A stretch of DNA of 64,000 nt from an uncultured Paracoccaceae bacterium (GCA_947497065.1 CANMEQ010000003.1:62001-126000); one strand, 5' to 3'. Shown: positions 35,660 to 44,160, numbered from the stretch's first letter. Program-made: numbers and translations. The notes: generated by a model from the sequence alone, not told the origin.

Positions 35660-36574
35660 ATGACTGGTGGCATTCCCTTTCCCGATATCTCGCCCGAGAT
35701 TTTCACACTCTCGCTCTTTGGTTTCACCTTCGCCCTGCGGTGGTACGCCATGGGCTATATCGTCGGCATCCTGATCGGCTGGTGGATCGCAACCCGTGCC
35801 ATCGCCCGCCCCACGCTGTGGCGCAATGACACTCCACCGCTCAGCCGTGACCAAATCGAAGACTTGCTGACGTGGATCATCATCGGCGTCATCGCAGGTG
35901 GCCGCTTGGGCTACGTGCTGTTTTACGGCGATGGTCAATTCCGCGAAGACCCCCTCTCGATCATCCGCGTTTGGGATGGCGGCATGTCGTTCCACGGCGG
36001 GTTTATCGGCGTCTGCATCACCGTCATCCTCTGCGCGCGCCGCTACGGTGCCGCCATGGGCGACGTCGCAAACATCCTCGCGCTCACCGCCACCCCAGCA
36101 ATTTTTCTGGTGCGTCTGGCGAATTTCATCAACGCCGAGCTCTTCGGCCGCGCCACAGACATGCCATGGGGCGTCAAATTCCCCTCCATGTGTTTTGACC
36201 CCACCCAACAGCCCTGCACAACCGCGGGCGAATGGTTCTACTACGGCACCGAAGTCACCCGCCACCCCAGCCAGCTCTACGAAGCCGGCTTCGAAGGGCT
36301 GCTGCTGGGTACAGTCGTCCTCACTCTCGCCTTCACACGGGGCTGGCTGAAACGGGCATGGTCCCTCGTGGCTGTCTTTCTTGTGGGCTACGGGCTGTCG
36401 CGCTTTATCGTTGAATTCTTCCGCCAACCAGATGTGCAATTCACCTCGCCCAGCAACCCCATCGGCTGGGCCTATGATTTTGGCACATGGGGCCTGACCC
36501 AAGGCCAAGCGCTCTCCATCCCCATGATCCTCGCGGGCATCGCCCTTATCGTGTATTCCCGCAGATCCGCATGA
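35660..36574 (+). CDS. lgt: Prolipoprotein diacylglyceryl transferase
   Basis: First enzyme of lipoprotein maturation: transfers diacylglycerol from phosphatidylglycerol to the lipobox cysteine. It is 304 residues with seven membrane helices. The essential H-G-G-x-x-G is in MSFHGGFIGV, the Lgt signature in LVRLANFINAELFGR (conserved R and N), and E-V-T-R-H-P-S-Q-L-Y-E follows. It overlaps the methyltransferase gene by ATGA. Confidence 0.97.
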   Translation: MTGGIPFPDISPEIFTLSLFGFTFALRWYAMGYIVGILIGWWIATRAIARPTLWRNDTPPLSRDQIEDLLTWIIIGVIAGGRLGYVLFYGDGQFREDPLSIIRVWDGGMSFHGGFIGVCITVILCARRYGAAMGDVANILALTATPAIFLVRLANFINAELFGRATDMPWGVKFPSMCFDPTQQPCTTAGEWFYYGTEVTRHPSQLYEAGFEGLLLGTVVLTLAFTRGWLKRAWSLVAVFLVGYGLSRFIVEFFRQPDVQFTSPSNPIGWAYDFGTWGLTQGQALSIPMILAGIALIVYSRRSA

Positions 36575-37629
36575 CCGACCTTGCCCAATCCCTGCGCCGC
36601 CAGATCACGGCCAACGGCCCCATCACCTTGGCCGATTACATGGCCGAGGCGCTGATGAACCCCACATCCGGCTACTACGCCACCCGCGACCCACTGGGCG
36701 CCGCCGGTGATTTCACCACCGCCCCCGAGATCAGCCAGATGTTCGGCGAACTCATCGGGCTCGCCCTCGCCCAAGCGTGGATCGACCAAGGCCAGCCCAG
36801 CCCCTTCACCCTCGCCGAACTCGGCCCCGGGCGCGGCACCTTGATGGCCGACATCCTGCGCGCCACCGCACGGGTCCCCGGCTTCACCGATGCCGCCGAC
36901 ATTCACTTTGTTGAAACCTCCCCCAGCCTGCGCGCCGAGCAGGGCAAACGCATCGAAAACCCAACCTGGCACGACACGATCACTGCGCTGCCCGACGCCC
37001 CGCTGTTCTTGGTGGCCAACGAATTCTTCGACGCCTTGCCCATCCGCCAATTCCACCGTGATGCAGGCGGTTGGCGCGAAGTGCAGATCGGCACCCAAGA
37101 CGACGCCCTCACACCGGGCCTCTCTGCCGCCACCCCCATCGCCGCCCTCGACCACCGGCTCGAGGACACGGACATCGGCGATATCGTCGAACTCTGCCCC
37201 GCTTTGCCTTCCATTACCGCCCAAATCGGCACCCGCATCGCAGACCATGGCGGGCTCGCCCTGATCATCGACTACGGCGATTGGCGCTCACTGGGGGACA
37301 CCCTGCAAGCGATCAAAGACCACGCCCCGACAGACCCGTTCGCCGCACCGGGCCATGCCGACATCACCGCCCATGTGGATTTTGAAGCCATCGCCACACA
37401 TGCCGCGCCCGCCAAATTCACCCGCGTCACCCCCCAAGGTGTGTTCCTCGAACGCCTCGGGATCACGCAACGCGCCCAAACACTGGCAACCGCCCTCTCC
37501 GGCCCCGCCCTCGAGGCGCATATCGCCGCACACCGCCGCTTGACGCACCCCGAAGAAATGGGTTCCCTGTTCAAAGTAATCGCACTTTACCCCGATGGCG
37601 CAGCCACCCCCGCGGGACTGGAGGCCTAG
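36571..37629 (+). CDS. MidA/NDUFAF7-family SAM methyltransferase
   Basis: A 352-residue class I methyltransferase of the DUF185/MidA family. The start YMAEALMNPTSGYYATRDPLGAAGDFTTAPEI is diagnostic, ELGPGRGTLMADIL (about 92-105) binds SAM, and FFDALPIRQF and DYGDWRS are later family motifs. Mitochondrial NDUFAF7 dimethylates an arginine of the complex I subunit NDUFS2; a similar role in NuoD methylation is plausible but inferred. It is translationally coupled to lgt by a 4-bp overlap and followed after 3 bp by pgeF. Confidence 0.88.
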   Translation: MTDLAQSLRRQITANGPITLADYMAEALMNPTSGYYATRDPLGAAGDFTTAPEISQMFGELIGLALAQAWIDQGQPSPFTLAELGPGRGTLMADILRATARVPGFTDAADIHFVETSPSLRAEQGKRIENPTWHDTITALPDAPLFLVANEFFDALPIRQFHRDAGGWREVQIGTQDDALTPGLSAATPIAALDHRLEDTDIGDIVELCPALPSITAQIGTRIADHGGLALIIDYGDWRSLGDTLQAIKDHAPTDPFAAPGHADITAHVDFEAIATHAAPAKFTRVTPQGVFLERLGITQRAQTLATALSGPALEAHIAAHRRLTHPEEMGSLFKVIALYPDGAATPAGLEA

Positions 37630-37632
37630 ATA

Positions 37633-38400
37633 ATGACGCTTGAAATCATAACATCCGACGCGCTCACCCCGTTTCGCCATGGTTTCTTCACCCGCCGCGG
37701 CGGTGCGTCCTCCGGTGTCTTCGAAGGCCTCAATTGCGGCACGGGCAGCTCCGATCAACACGAAGCCGTCGCCATAAACCGCAGCCGCGTGGCCGCCGCC
37801 ATGGAGGTCCCATTGGACAACCTTATGGGCGTGCACCAAATCCATTCCGCCGATGTCATCACTGTGACCGAACCCTCACCAGACAAACCAAAGGCCGACG
37901 GCCTCGTCACCGCCACCCCCGGCGTGGCCCTGTCCGTCCTCTCTGCTGATTGCCAGCCGGTTTTGTTCGCCGATGCCGATGCGGGCGTGATAGGCGCGAC
38001 CCACGCGGGCTGGAAAGGGGCGCTTGGCGGCGTCCTCGAAGCGACCTTGGACGCGATGGAAGCCCTGGGCGCGACCCGTGAAAACACCCACGCCGTCATC
38101 GGCCCCTCAATCAGCCAACGCGCCTACGAGGTCGGACCAGAATTCTTCGAAGACTTCATCGCCCAAGACCCAAGCTTCGCGCGCTTCTTCGTGCAAGGCG
38201 AAGGCGACCGCTACCTATTCGACCTGCCCGCCTTGGGCCTGTACCGCCTGCGCACCGCAGGCGTCGGGCACGCCGAATGGACCCACCATTGCACCTATGC
38301 CGACCCGGACCGATTCTACAGCTACCGCCGCACCACCCATAATAAAGAGGCCGATTACGGCCGTCTCATCGCGGCCATCACCCTCGGCGCCCCCGCCTGA
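37633..38400 (+). CDS. pgeF: Peptidoglycan editing factor PgeF (YfiH/laccase-like domain)
   Basis: A 255-residue multicopper-polyphenol-oxidase-like domain protein. The zinc-binding His/Cys set is visible: the HQIHSADV histidine (about 62-65), the LSADCQPVLF cysteine, and GATHAGWKGALGG. Homologues act as purine nucleoside phosphorylase/adenosine deaminase and remove mis-incorporated serine from peptidoglycan precursors. It is the last gene of lgt-midA-pgeF. Confidence 0.9.
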   Translation: MTLEIITSDALTPFRHGFFTRRGGASSGVFEGLNCGTGSSDQHEAVAINRSRVAAAMEVPLDNLMGVHQIHSADVITVTEPSPDKPKADGLVTATPGVALSVLSADCQPVLFADADAGVIGATHAGWKGALGGVLEATLDAMEALGATRENTHAVIGPSISQRAYEVGPEFFEDFIAQDPSFARFFVQGEGDRYLFDLPALGLYRLRTAGVGHAEWTHHCTYADPDRFYSYRRTTHNKEADYGRLIAAITLGAPA

Positions 38401-38515
38401 TCATCAGCGAACGGTTGATTTGGGCGCAAATCTGACAGGCCGCGCCACAGGCTTGCCCCAGATCCCCCCACCAATCCCGCGAAACAATCCCCCCGCATGG
38501 CGCAAGATTGTACAC

Positions 38516-38536
38516 GGCCCCAATAAAAACGGGGCC
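38516..38536 (+). terminator. Possible terminator behind pgeF
   Basis: GGCCCC / GGGGCC arms around AATAAAAAC, about 115 bp past the stop, without a T-tract. Further on, GAAAATTT-CTCAC-AAATTTTC (38591-38611) is an AT-rich palindrome that may belong to the promoter of the small gene at 38687. Confidence 0.45.
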
Positions 38537-38686
38537 ACCGGCCATCTTAACACCCCAGACAGTCCCGCCATATTTCCCGTGCCAGCCCCTGAAAATTTCT
38601 CACAAATTTTCGCGAAGCGGCCAAACTCCTGCCCCTTTGAACCGTCATCTTGCCCCTATCGAGCACAACAACATGAGGCAAACCCC

Positions 38687-38854
38687 ATGACCAAGAAAAC
38701 CCGTTGGATCGCATCCACCAAAGACGCCGCAGAAACCTGCACACAGAAAATGCCATGGGAGCGTGGTCTGCGCCGCCAAGCGTTCATCGCCAGCCGTCGC
38801 GCTGTCGCCGCTTTGGCCCAGTCCCCCCAACGCACCATGCGTCCCGCCGCTTAA
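38687..38854 (+). CDS. Small basic hypothetical protein
   Basis: A 55-residue protein starting MTKKTRWIASTKDAAETC, then the positively charged PWERGLRRQAFIASRRAV. GAGG lies ten bases before the ATG. An upstream AT-rich palindrome and a downstream terminator frame it as an independent transcription unit, which is the main reason to call it. It resembles small Arg-rich proteins that I recall from other Rhodobacterales, without a named domain. Function unknown. Confidence 0.6.
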   Translation: MTKKTRWIASTKDAAETCTQKMPWERGLRRQAFIASRRAVAALAQSPQRTMRPAA

Positions 38855-39167
38855 ACCGGCCCCTCTTTCTCCCGCTGGACCTCCCGCCAGCCTGACATCG
38901 CCGCTCTCTTCTGAGACTTCAGAGGGCGGCGATTCTCGTTTGGGCGCCCGCCCACACCCCGCGCACAGCCCCAAATAAGGCAGGCTTGTCGCCCACTGAT
39001 CAACAATCAGCCCCCCGCCACAGCCATTGATCGCGCTTTACGGGGAAAATTACCTAAAATTTGACGGCAATTGTCCTGATCGGTCACATTTCAGGAAATA
39101 ACAACGTACTTCAGATGTTGTCGGTGGGGGCCGACAGATGATGTGACAACCAATTTCGGGTGTTCGC
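38855..39167. other. Gene-free region before the Hint-like gene
   Basis: It contains the terminator at 38897-38940 and an AT-rich stretch around 39035-39105. A hairpin TGTCGG / CCGACA (39119-39136) lies about 35 bp before the Hint gene ATG and may be its 5' leader structure. I see no other gene. Confidence 0.5.
38897..38940 (+). terminator. Terminator of the small gene
   Basis: ATCGCCGC / GCGGCGAT outer arms with an inner TCTGA / TCAGA stem, followed by TCTCGTTT. Confidence 0.75.
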
Positions 39168-39965
39168 ATGACCAAGGCCTCTCCAATCACCGCAGGTATC
39201 GCGGTGACACATTTCAGATCCCCTGTTCCTCCAGAGCAGGTGTGTAGAGCAGACGGACGATCTCAGCGCAAAGTGCCTCTTATGCGCAAATACGAGATCG
39301 TCCATCTTCTTCCCAACGGTGACATCAACGATATCTCCCGCATTGCCCCGGCCCATTCCGCGTTCGAGGACAGCTTCAGCGCCATCGCACGGGGTGGCCT
39401 GCTGAAAACAGATCGCGGCACCATGGCCATCGAGGACATCCTGCCTGGCGACAAAGTCATGACCGTAACCCACGGGTTTCAAACCGTAAAATGGCGCGGC
39501 GCGACAACACTCGTGCCCCATGCCACAGACCAGAATCCTAAAATGGGCCGGCTCATCCGTGTCTCCGCCGATGCTCTTGGGTTCGGGCGCCCCGCGCCAG
39601 ACCTCATGCTCGGCCCCGCCGCGCGCCTGTTCCACCGCTCCGCACAATTGCAGCGCGTCACAGGCCACACCGGCGCCTTCGTGCCTGCGTCAGACTTCGT
39701 CGACGGCGTGAACATCGTTGAAATTCAACCCCAAGCCGCCGTGCAAACCTTCCAATTGGGCTTCGATGCCCACGAACGGATCACGGTAAACGGGGTCGAG
39801 ATCGACAGCCAAAACCCCGGCGCACGCCACGACCTTGGGCTGCGCGGCGATATGCTCGACCTCTACCTGAGCCTTTTCCCACATGTGGACCGGATCGAAG
39901 ATTTCGGCCTGTTGATGCACCCACGCATGTCCCTGCGCGATCTGGATTTCAACAGCGTCGCCTGA
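39168..39965 (+). CDS. Stand-alone degenerate Hint-domain protein
   Basis: A 265-residue protein (228 if the ATG at 39282 is used). Residues about 75-230 follow the Hint_2 layout: GGLLKTDRGTMAIEDILPGDKVMT, then a strand pair, GPAARLF, AFVPASDFVDG and FDAHERITVNGVEIDSQNPG. Active Hint domains begin with Cys at the splice junction and carry a catalytic SPxHR-like motif. Here the Cys position is Ala/Ser and the His is replaced (GPAAR), so autoproteolysis is unlikely. It carries no secreted repeat domain. Both starts have weak ribosome-binding sites. Function unknown. Confidence 0.75.
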   Translation: MTKASPITAGIAVTHFRSPVPPEQVCRADGRSQRKVPLMRKYEIVHLLPNGDINDISRIAPAHSAFEDSFSAIARGGLLKTDRGTMAIEDILPGDKVMTVTHGFQTVKWRGATTLVPHATDQNPKMGRLIRVSADALGFGRPAPDLMLGPAARLFHRSAQLQRVTGHTGAFVPASDFVDGVNIVEIQPQAAVQTFQLGFDAHERITVNGVEIDSQNPGARHDLGLRGDMLDLYLSLFPHVDRIEDFGLLMHPRMSLRDLDFNSVA

Positions 39966-39988
39966 CCGCCAAACGTTAGGCAGGTGGC

Positions 39989-40489
39989 CTAGGCCTCCTG
40001 CGCCAATCGCGCTTCTAAAACGTCAAACGGCACACCGGGCTCGTCCTTCGCCCCGCGGATCACCAGCGACGTCTTCACGCTGGCCACATTGTCGGCTGCC
40101 GTCAAATCTTCGGTCAGAAAATTCTGGAACGTGCGCAAATCCGGGGCCACGCATTTCAAAACGAAATCCACTTCCCCGTTCAGCATGTGGCACTCGCGCA
40201 CCAGCGGCCAGCCTTTGCATTTGTCTTCAAACGCGCTCAGGTCCACTTCGGCCTGACTGACCAAACCCACCATCGCAAACACCTGAACCTCAAACCCCAG
40301 CTCACGGGCGTTCACCTCGGCATGATACCCACGAATGAAGCCTTGCTCCTCCAGCGTACGCACGCGGCGCAAACACGGCGGCGCAGAAATACCGACCCGT
40401 TTGGCCAACTCCACGTTGGTCATCCGCCCGTCCGCTTGCAGCTCTGCAAGGATCATCCGGTCAATTTCGTCTAGCTTTTGTCCAGGCAT
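39989..40489 (-). CDS. Lrp/AsnC-family transcriptional regulator
   Basis: A 166-residue regulator. The N-terminal helix-turn-helix spans about 10-60 (LDEIDRMILAELQADGRMTNVELAKRVG and CLRRVRTLEEQGFI). The C-terminal RAM ligand-binding alpha/beta domain spans about 75-155 (GEVDFVLKCVAPDL). The frame is open to 40570, but MPGQKLDE at 40489 has GAGGGGA upstream. It is divergent from trxB over 173 bp, the arrangement usual for control of itself and possibly its neighbour. Effector amino acid unknown. Confidence 0.93.
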   Translation of the reverse strand: MPGQKLDEIDRMILAELQADGRMTNVELAKRVGISAPPCLRRVRTLEEQGFIRGYHAEVNARELGFEVQVFAMVGLVSQAEVDLSAFEDKCKGWPLVRECHMLNGEVDFVLKCVAPDLRTFQNFLTEDLTAADNVASVKTSLVIRGAKDEPGVPFDVLEARLAQEA

Positions 40490-40662
40490 TGTTGCGCAAG
40501 TCCCCTCGTGGCCAGCGCAATTCATACGCCAGACCTGCACCACACGCAACAATATTTCAAACTTCCGCAACTCTGTTTCGCGCGATCACATCCCAGCAAT
40601 CCCCCTTTAATGCGCGGCACCGCACGCGTATATGCCACTCAAGCACCAAAAGGGATTCTGAC

Positions 40663-41604
40663 ATGGCTGAAACGCGCAAAACCAAAGTTCTCATCATCGG
40701 CTCCGGCCCCGCAGGCTACACCGCCGGCGTTTACGCCAGCCGCGCCATGCTCAACCCGATCCTCGTGCAGGGGCTCGAACCGGGTGGCCAGCTGACCACA
40801 ACAACCGAAGTCGAAAACTGGCCCGGCGACAGCCACGTGCAAGGCCCCGACCTGATGGTCCGCATGGAAGCCCACGCCCGCGCCATGGGCACCGAAATCA
40901 TCGGCGACATCATCTCCTCCGTCGACTTCTCCAAACGCCCCTTCGTCTGCCAGTCCGACAGCGGCACCGTGTATGAGGCCGACAGCATCATCCTCGCCAC
41001 AGGCGCCCGCGCGAAATGGCTTGGCCTGCCGTCTGAGGAAGCCTTCAAAGGCTTCGGCGTCTCCGCCTGCGCCACCTGCGACGGGTTCTTCTATCGCGGC
41101 CAGGAAATCGTCGTCGTCGGCGGTGGCAACACAGCGGTGGAAGAGGCCCTCTTCCTCACCAACTTCGCCTCCAAGGTCACACTGGTGCACCGCCGCGATG
41201 AGCTGCGCTCCGAGAAAATCCTCGAAGATCGTTTGCTGAAACACCCGAAAATCGAAACTCTGTGGTTCCACGAGATCGAAGAGGTCTACGGCTCCGACAT
41301 GCCAAAGGGCGTCGAAGGGGTGAAAGTCAAACACACCAAAACCGGCGAAATCACAGACCTGCCATGTAAAGGCGTGTTCATCGCAATCGGCCACGCGCCA
41401 GCAAACGAGCTGGTCAAAGACACGCTGGAAACCCACATGGGCGGCTATGTTGTCACCAAACCGGACAGCACCGAAACCTCCATCCCCGGCGTCTTCGCCG
41501 CGGGCGATCTGACCGACCACAAATACCGCCAAGCGGTCACCTCCGCCGGCATGGGCTGCATGGCCGCCCTTGAGGCCGAACGCTGGCTGGCCGAGCAGGA
41601 ATAA
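40663..41604 (+). CDS. trxB: Thioredoxin reductase
   Basis: NADPH-dependent flavoenzyme of 313 residues that reduces thioredoxin. The FAD motif GSGPAGYTAG is at 13-22, the redox pair C136/C139 in SACATCDGFF, the NADPH motif GGGNTAVEEA, and the C-terminal FAD motif GVFAAGDLTD. The ATG at 40663 has AGGGA upstream. Reduced thioredoxin is the electron donor for the PAPS reductase encoded 2.5 kb away. Confidence 0.97.
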   Translation: MAETRKTKVLIIGSGPAGYTAGVYASRAMLNPILVQGLEPGGQLTTTTEVENWPGDSHVQGPDLMVRMEAHARAMGTEIIGDIISSVDFSKRPFVCQSDSGTVYEADSIILATGARAKWLGLPSEEAFKGFGVSACATCDGFFYRGQEIVVVGGGNTAVEEALFLTNFASKVTLVHRRDELRSEKILEDRLLKHPKIETLWFHEIEEVYGSDMPKGVEGVKVKHTKTGEITDLPCKGVFIAIGHAPANELVKDTLETHMGGYVVTKPDSTETSIPGVFAAGDLTDHKYRQAVTSAGMGCMAALEAERWLAEQE

Positions 41605-41635
41605 GCACCGGCAAAAATCGGCACGACACGACATC

Positions 41636-41661
41636 GGGGCGCATCACTGCGCCCCTTTTTG
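41636..41661 (+). terminator. Terminator of trxB
   Basis: GGGGCGC-ATCACT-GCGCCCC followed by TTTTTG. Confidence 0.93.
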
Positions 41662-41699
41662 TTGCCCGCTAGATACACGGCACCGCACCCCAAAAAGTT

Positions 41700-41744
41700 T
41701 GTTCTTGCATGAACACACTTTGTCGCTATGTTCACGCATGAACA
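41700..41744. promoter_or_regulatory. Tandem operator boxes TGTTC-N6-GAACA
   Basis: Two inverted repeats, TGTTC-TTGCAT-GAACA (41700-41715) and TGTTC-ACGCAT-GAACA (41729-41744), are identical in 14 of 16 bases with centres 29 bp apart. They bracket and overlap the predicted promoter of the regulator-Sat gene, the expected geometry for repression by its own winged-helix domain (inferred). Confidence 0.7.
41705..41732 (+). promoter_or_regulatory. Predicted sigma70 promoter of the regulator-Sat gene
   Basis: TTGCAT (41705-41710), 16 bases, TATGTT (41727-41732). The -35 lies in the first operator palindrome and the -10 overlaps the second. Transcription would begin near 41740, which excludes the in-frame ATG at 41728 as a start. 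Confidence 0.55.
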
Positions 41745-41772
41745 AACACTGAGTCGCGTACCGAGTATTCAA

Positions 41773-43851
41773 ATGGCCATGTCGCCCGCAAAAATCACAA
41801 CCGAGCAGGAAGACCAGCTTTTCCGCCTGCTCCGCCAGCTGGAAATCGCCCCCGAGGCGTCCCAGCGTGTGACTGCGCAGGCCATCGGCATCTCTCTCGG
41901 CCGCCTCAACGCGCTGCTTAAACAAGCCGCCGATGCGAAGTTCATCAAAATCACCACCCACAGCGGGTCCGACAAACGGTCCCGCTACGCCTACCAAATC
42001 ACCGCCCGTGGGGCTGGCGAGAAAAACCGCCTCACCACGCAATTCCTCGCCCGTAAATTGGCCGAATACGACGCCCTGCACGCAGAGCTGACCGGCACGA
42101 CATCGGGCCTCACTTCGTTAAATAACAGGACCAAACTCATGGAAAACAACCTCGCTCCTATTCCAGAGCTCTATGTTTCCTTCGACAGCGCGCAAAAGCT
42201 CAAAGTCGAAGCCGCAGATCTCGTGTCCCACGACCTCTCCCCACGTCAAATCTGCGACCTTGAGTTGCTGATGAACGGCGGCTTCAACCCCCTCAAAGGC
42301 TTCCTGACTGAAGCCGACTACGACAGCGTCGTTGACACCATGCGCCTGACCACAGGCGAGCTTTGGCCAATGCCAATCACCCTCGATGTCTCCGAAGACT
42401 TCGCAGCCTCCCTCGAAATCGGCCAGGACATCGCCCTGCGCGACCAAGAAGGCGTGATTTTGGGCACAATGACGGTCACCGACCGTTGGGAGCCGAACAA
42501 ATCCAAAGAAGCTGAAAAAGTCTTCGGCGCAGACGACGATGCACACCCTGCCGTCAACTACCTGCACAACCAAGCGGGCAAAATCTACCTCGGCGGCCCA
42601 GTGACCGGCATCCAACAGCCCGTCCACTACGACTTCCGCGCCCGCCGCGACACACCAAACGAGCTGCGCGCCTACTTCCGCAAAATGGGCTGGCGCAAAG
42701 TGGTTGCTTTCCAAACACGCAACCCCCTGCACCGCGCCCACCAAGAGCTGACCTTCCGCGCCGCGCGCGAAGCACAGGCCAACCTGCTCATTCACCCTGT
42801 TGTGGGCCTCACAAAACCGGGCGACGTGGATCACTTCACACGCGTGCGCTGCTACGAAGCCGTGCTCGACAAATACCCACAAGCCACAACATCCATGTCT
42901 TTGCTGAACCTCGCCATGCGTATGGCTGGCCCACGCGAAGCTGTATGGCACGGCCTGATCCGTAAAAACCACGGCTGTACCCACTTCATCGTTGGCCGCG
43001 ACCACGCGGGCCCTGGCTCCAACAGCCAAGGCGAAGATTTCTACGGTCCATATGATGCGCAAGAGCTCTTCCGCGAGCACCAGGAAGAAATGGGCATCGA
43101 AATGGTCGACTTCAAACACATGGTTTGGGTTGATGAGCGTGCGCAATACGAAGCCATGGACGAGATCGAAGACAAAGACAAAGTCACGATCCTCAACATC
43201 TCTGGCACAGAGCTGCGTCGCCGTCTGGCCGAAGGTCTGGAAATCCCGGAATGGTTCTCCTTCCCTGAAGTTGTGAAAGAGCTGCGTCGCACCAAACCGC
43301 CACGCAACAAGCAAGGCTTCACCGTCTTCTTCACCGGCTTCTCCGGCTCCGGCAAATCCACAATCGCCAACGCTTTGATGGTGAAACTGATGGAAATGGG
43401 CGGCCGCCCTGTGACCCTTCTGGATGGTGACATCGTGCGCAAAAACCTCAGCTCCGAGCTGGGCTTCTCCAAAGAGCACCGCGACCTCAACATCCGTCGC
43501 ATCGGCTACGTTGCATCCGAGATCACCAAAAACGGTGGTATCGCGATCTGTGCCCCTATCGCACCTTACGCAACCACCCGCCGCGCCGTACGTGAAGACA
43601 TCGAAGCTTTCGGTGCCTTCGTTGAAGTCCACGTCGCAACTTCCATTGAAGAGTGCGAAAAGCGTGACCGCAAAGGCCTCTACAAATTGGCCCGCGAAGG
43701 CAAGATCAAGGAATTCACAGGCATCTCCGACCCATACGATGTACCTGTGAACCCTGAATTGTCTGTCGAAACCGAAAACGTCGACGTCGACAACTGCGCG
43801 CACCAGGTTCTTTTGAAACTGGAATCCATGGGTCTGATCTCCGCGGAATAA
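41773..43851 (+). CDS. MarR-like regulator fused in frame to bifunctional sulfate adenylyltransferase / APS kinase
   Basis: The frame is open for 692 codons from ATG 41773. Residues about 8-105 form a winged helix of the 'EPS-associated MarR' type (QLFRLLRQLE, QAIGISLGRLNALLKQA, KRSRYAYQITARGAGEK, FLARKLAEYDAL). Residues 123-692 are a complete Sat/CysC enzyme: ATP sulfurylase motifs QTRNPLHRAHQ and VGRDHAG; then APS kinase with P-loop FTGFSGSGKST and DGDIVRKNLS. The enzyme makes APS then PAPS. No stop separates the parts; TAA triplets in both other frames lie just before the Sat ATG at 42139, which has its own AGGA. Either a fusion protein or two products is possible. Confidence 0.85.
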   Translation: MAMSPAKITTEQEDQLFRLLRQLEIAPEASQRVTAQAIGISLGRLNALLKQAADAKFIKITTHSGSDKRSRYAYQITARGAGEKNRLTTQFLARKLAEYDALHAELTGTTSGLTSLNNRTKLMENNLAPIPELYVSFDSAQKLKVEAADLVSHDLSPRQICDLELLMNGGFNPLKGFLTEADYDSVVDTMRLTTGELWPMPITLDVSEDFAASLEIGQDIALRDQEGVILGTMTVTDRWEPNKSKEAEKVFGADDDAHPAVNYLHNQAGKIYLGGPVTGIQQPVHYDFRARRDTPNELRAYFRKMGWRKVVAFQTRNPLHRAHQELTFRAAREAQANLLIHPVVGLTKPGDVDHFTRVRCYEAVLDKYPQATTSMSLLNLAMRMAGPREAVWHGLIRKNHGCTHFIVGRDHAGPGSNSQGEDFYGPYDAQELFREHQEEMGIEMVDFKHMVWVDERAQYEAMDEIEDKDKVTILNISGTELRRRLAEGLEIPEWFSFPEVVKELRRTKPPRNKQGFTVFFTGFSGSGKSTIANALMVKLMEMGGRPVTLLDGDIVRKNLSSELGFSKEHRDLNIRRIGYVASEITKNGGIAICAPIAPYATTRRAVREDIEAFGAFVEVHVATSIEECEKRDRKGLYKLAREGKIKEFTGISDPYDVPVNPELSVETENVDVDNCAHQVLLKLESMGLISAE
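42127..42141 (+). promoter_or_regulatory. sat: Internal ribosome-binding site and ATG for stand-alone Sat/CysC
   Basis: AGGA, eight bases, then ATG at 42139. Initiation here gives a 570-residue protein of the length usual for bifunctional Sat/CysC enzymes, starting MENNLAPIPELYVSFD. Confidence 0.7.
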
Positions 43852-44160
43852 TCTCCCAGCTTGCCGCAAGGCTTGAACAAACATCTCGGAAAAGGCGCCT
43901 CAAACGGGGCGCCTTTTTCACGACCAGAGCCTCCCCTTCGGCCCGCCTGCACAAAAATCAGGCGCAGCTCGCGTGCCTTGGGCCAGAAAATATTCCATCC
44001 CCGCACCCATTTCAGAATGCCCGTTTCACTTTGCTAACCTATTCCACCACCACGTTTCTTTCGTGCCGCGCCCCTGTTGAACATCGCCGCAAGGACAAAG
44101 ATATCCTGTACAAGCCCACGCTCAAACGCGCGTATCCCCCGCGCAGCAGGAGAACACGTC
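43852..44160 (+). other. Gene-free spacer between sat/cysC and cysH
   Basis: It begins with the Sat terminator (43889-43918). The rest is GC-rich with no convincing ORF. It must carry a separate cysH promoter. TGTTGAACA at about 44074-44082 resembles the half-sites of the upstream operator but lacks the six-base spacer. Confidence 0.5.
43889..43918 (+). terminator. Terminator of the regulator-Sat/CysC gene
   Basis: AAAGGCGCC / GGCGCCTTT with an 8-base loop, followed by TT. Confidence 0.92.

Noticed and set aside
40639-41634. 331-codon minus-strand frame opposite trxB
   Set aside because: Antisense shadow; rich in Gly/Asp/Val/His with no motif, while trxB has all its catalytic residues.
42118-43884. 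588-codon open frame on the minus strand opposite sat/cysC
   Set aside because: It is an antisense shadow of a highly biased GC-rich gene; its translation has no domain features and the plus strand encodes clear Sat/CysC motifs.
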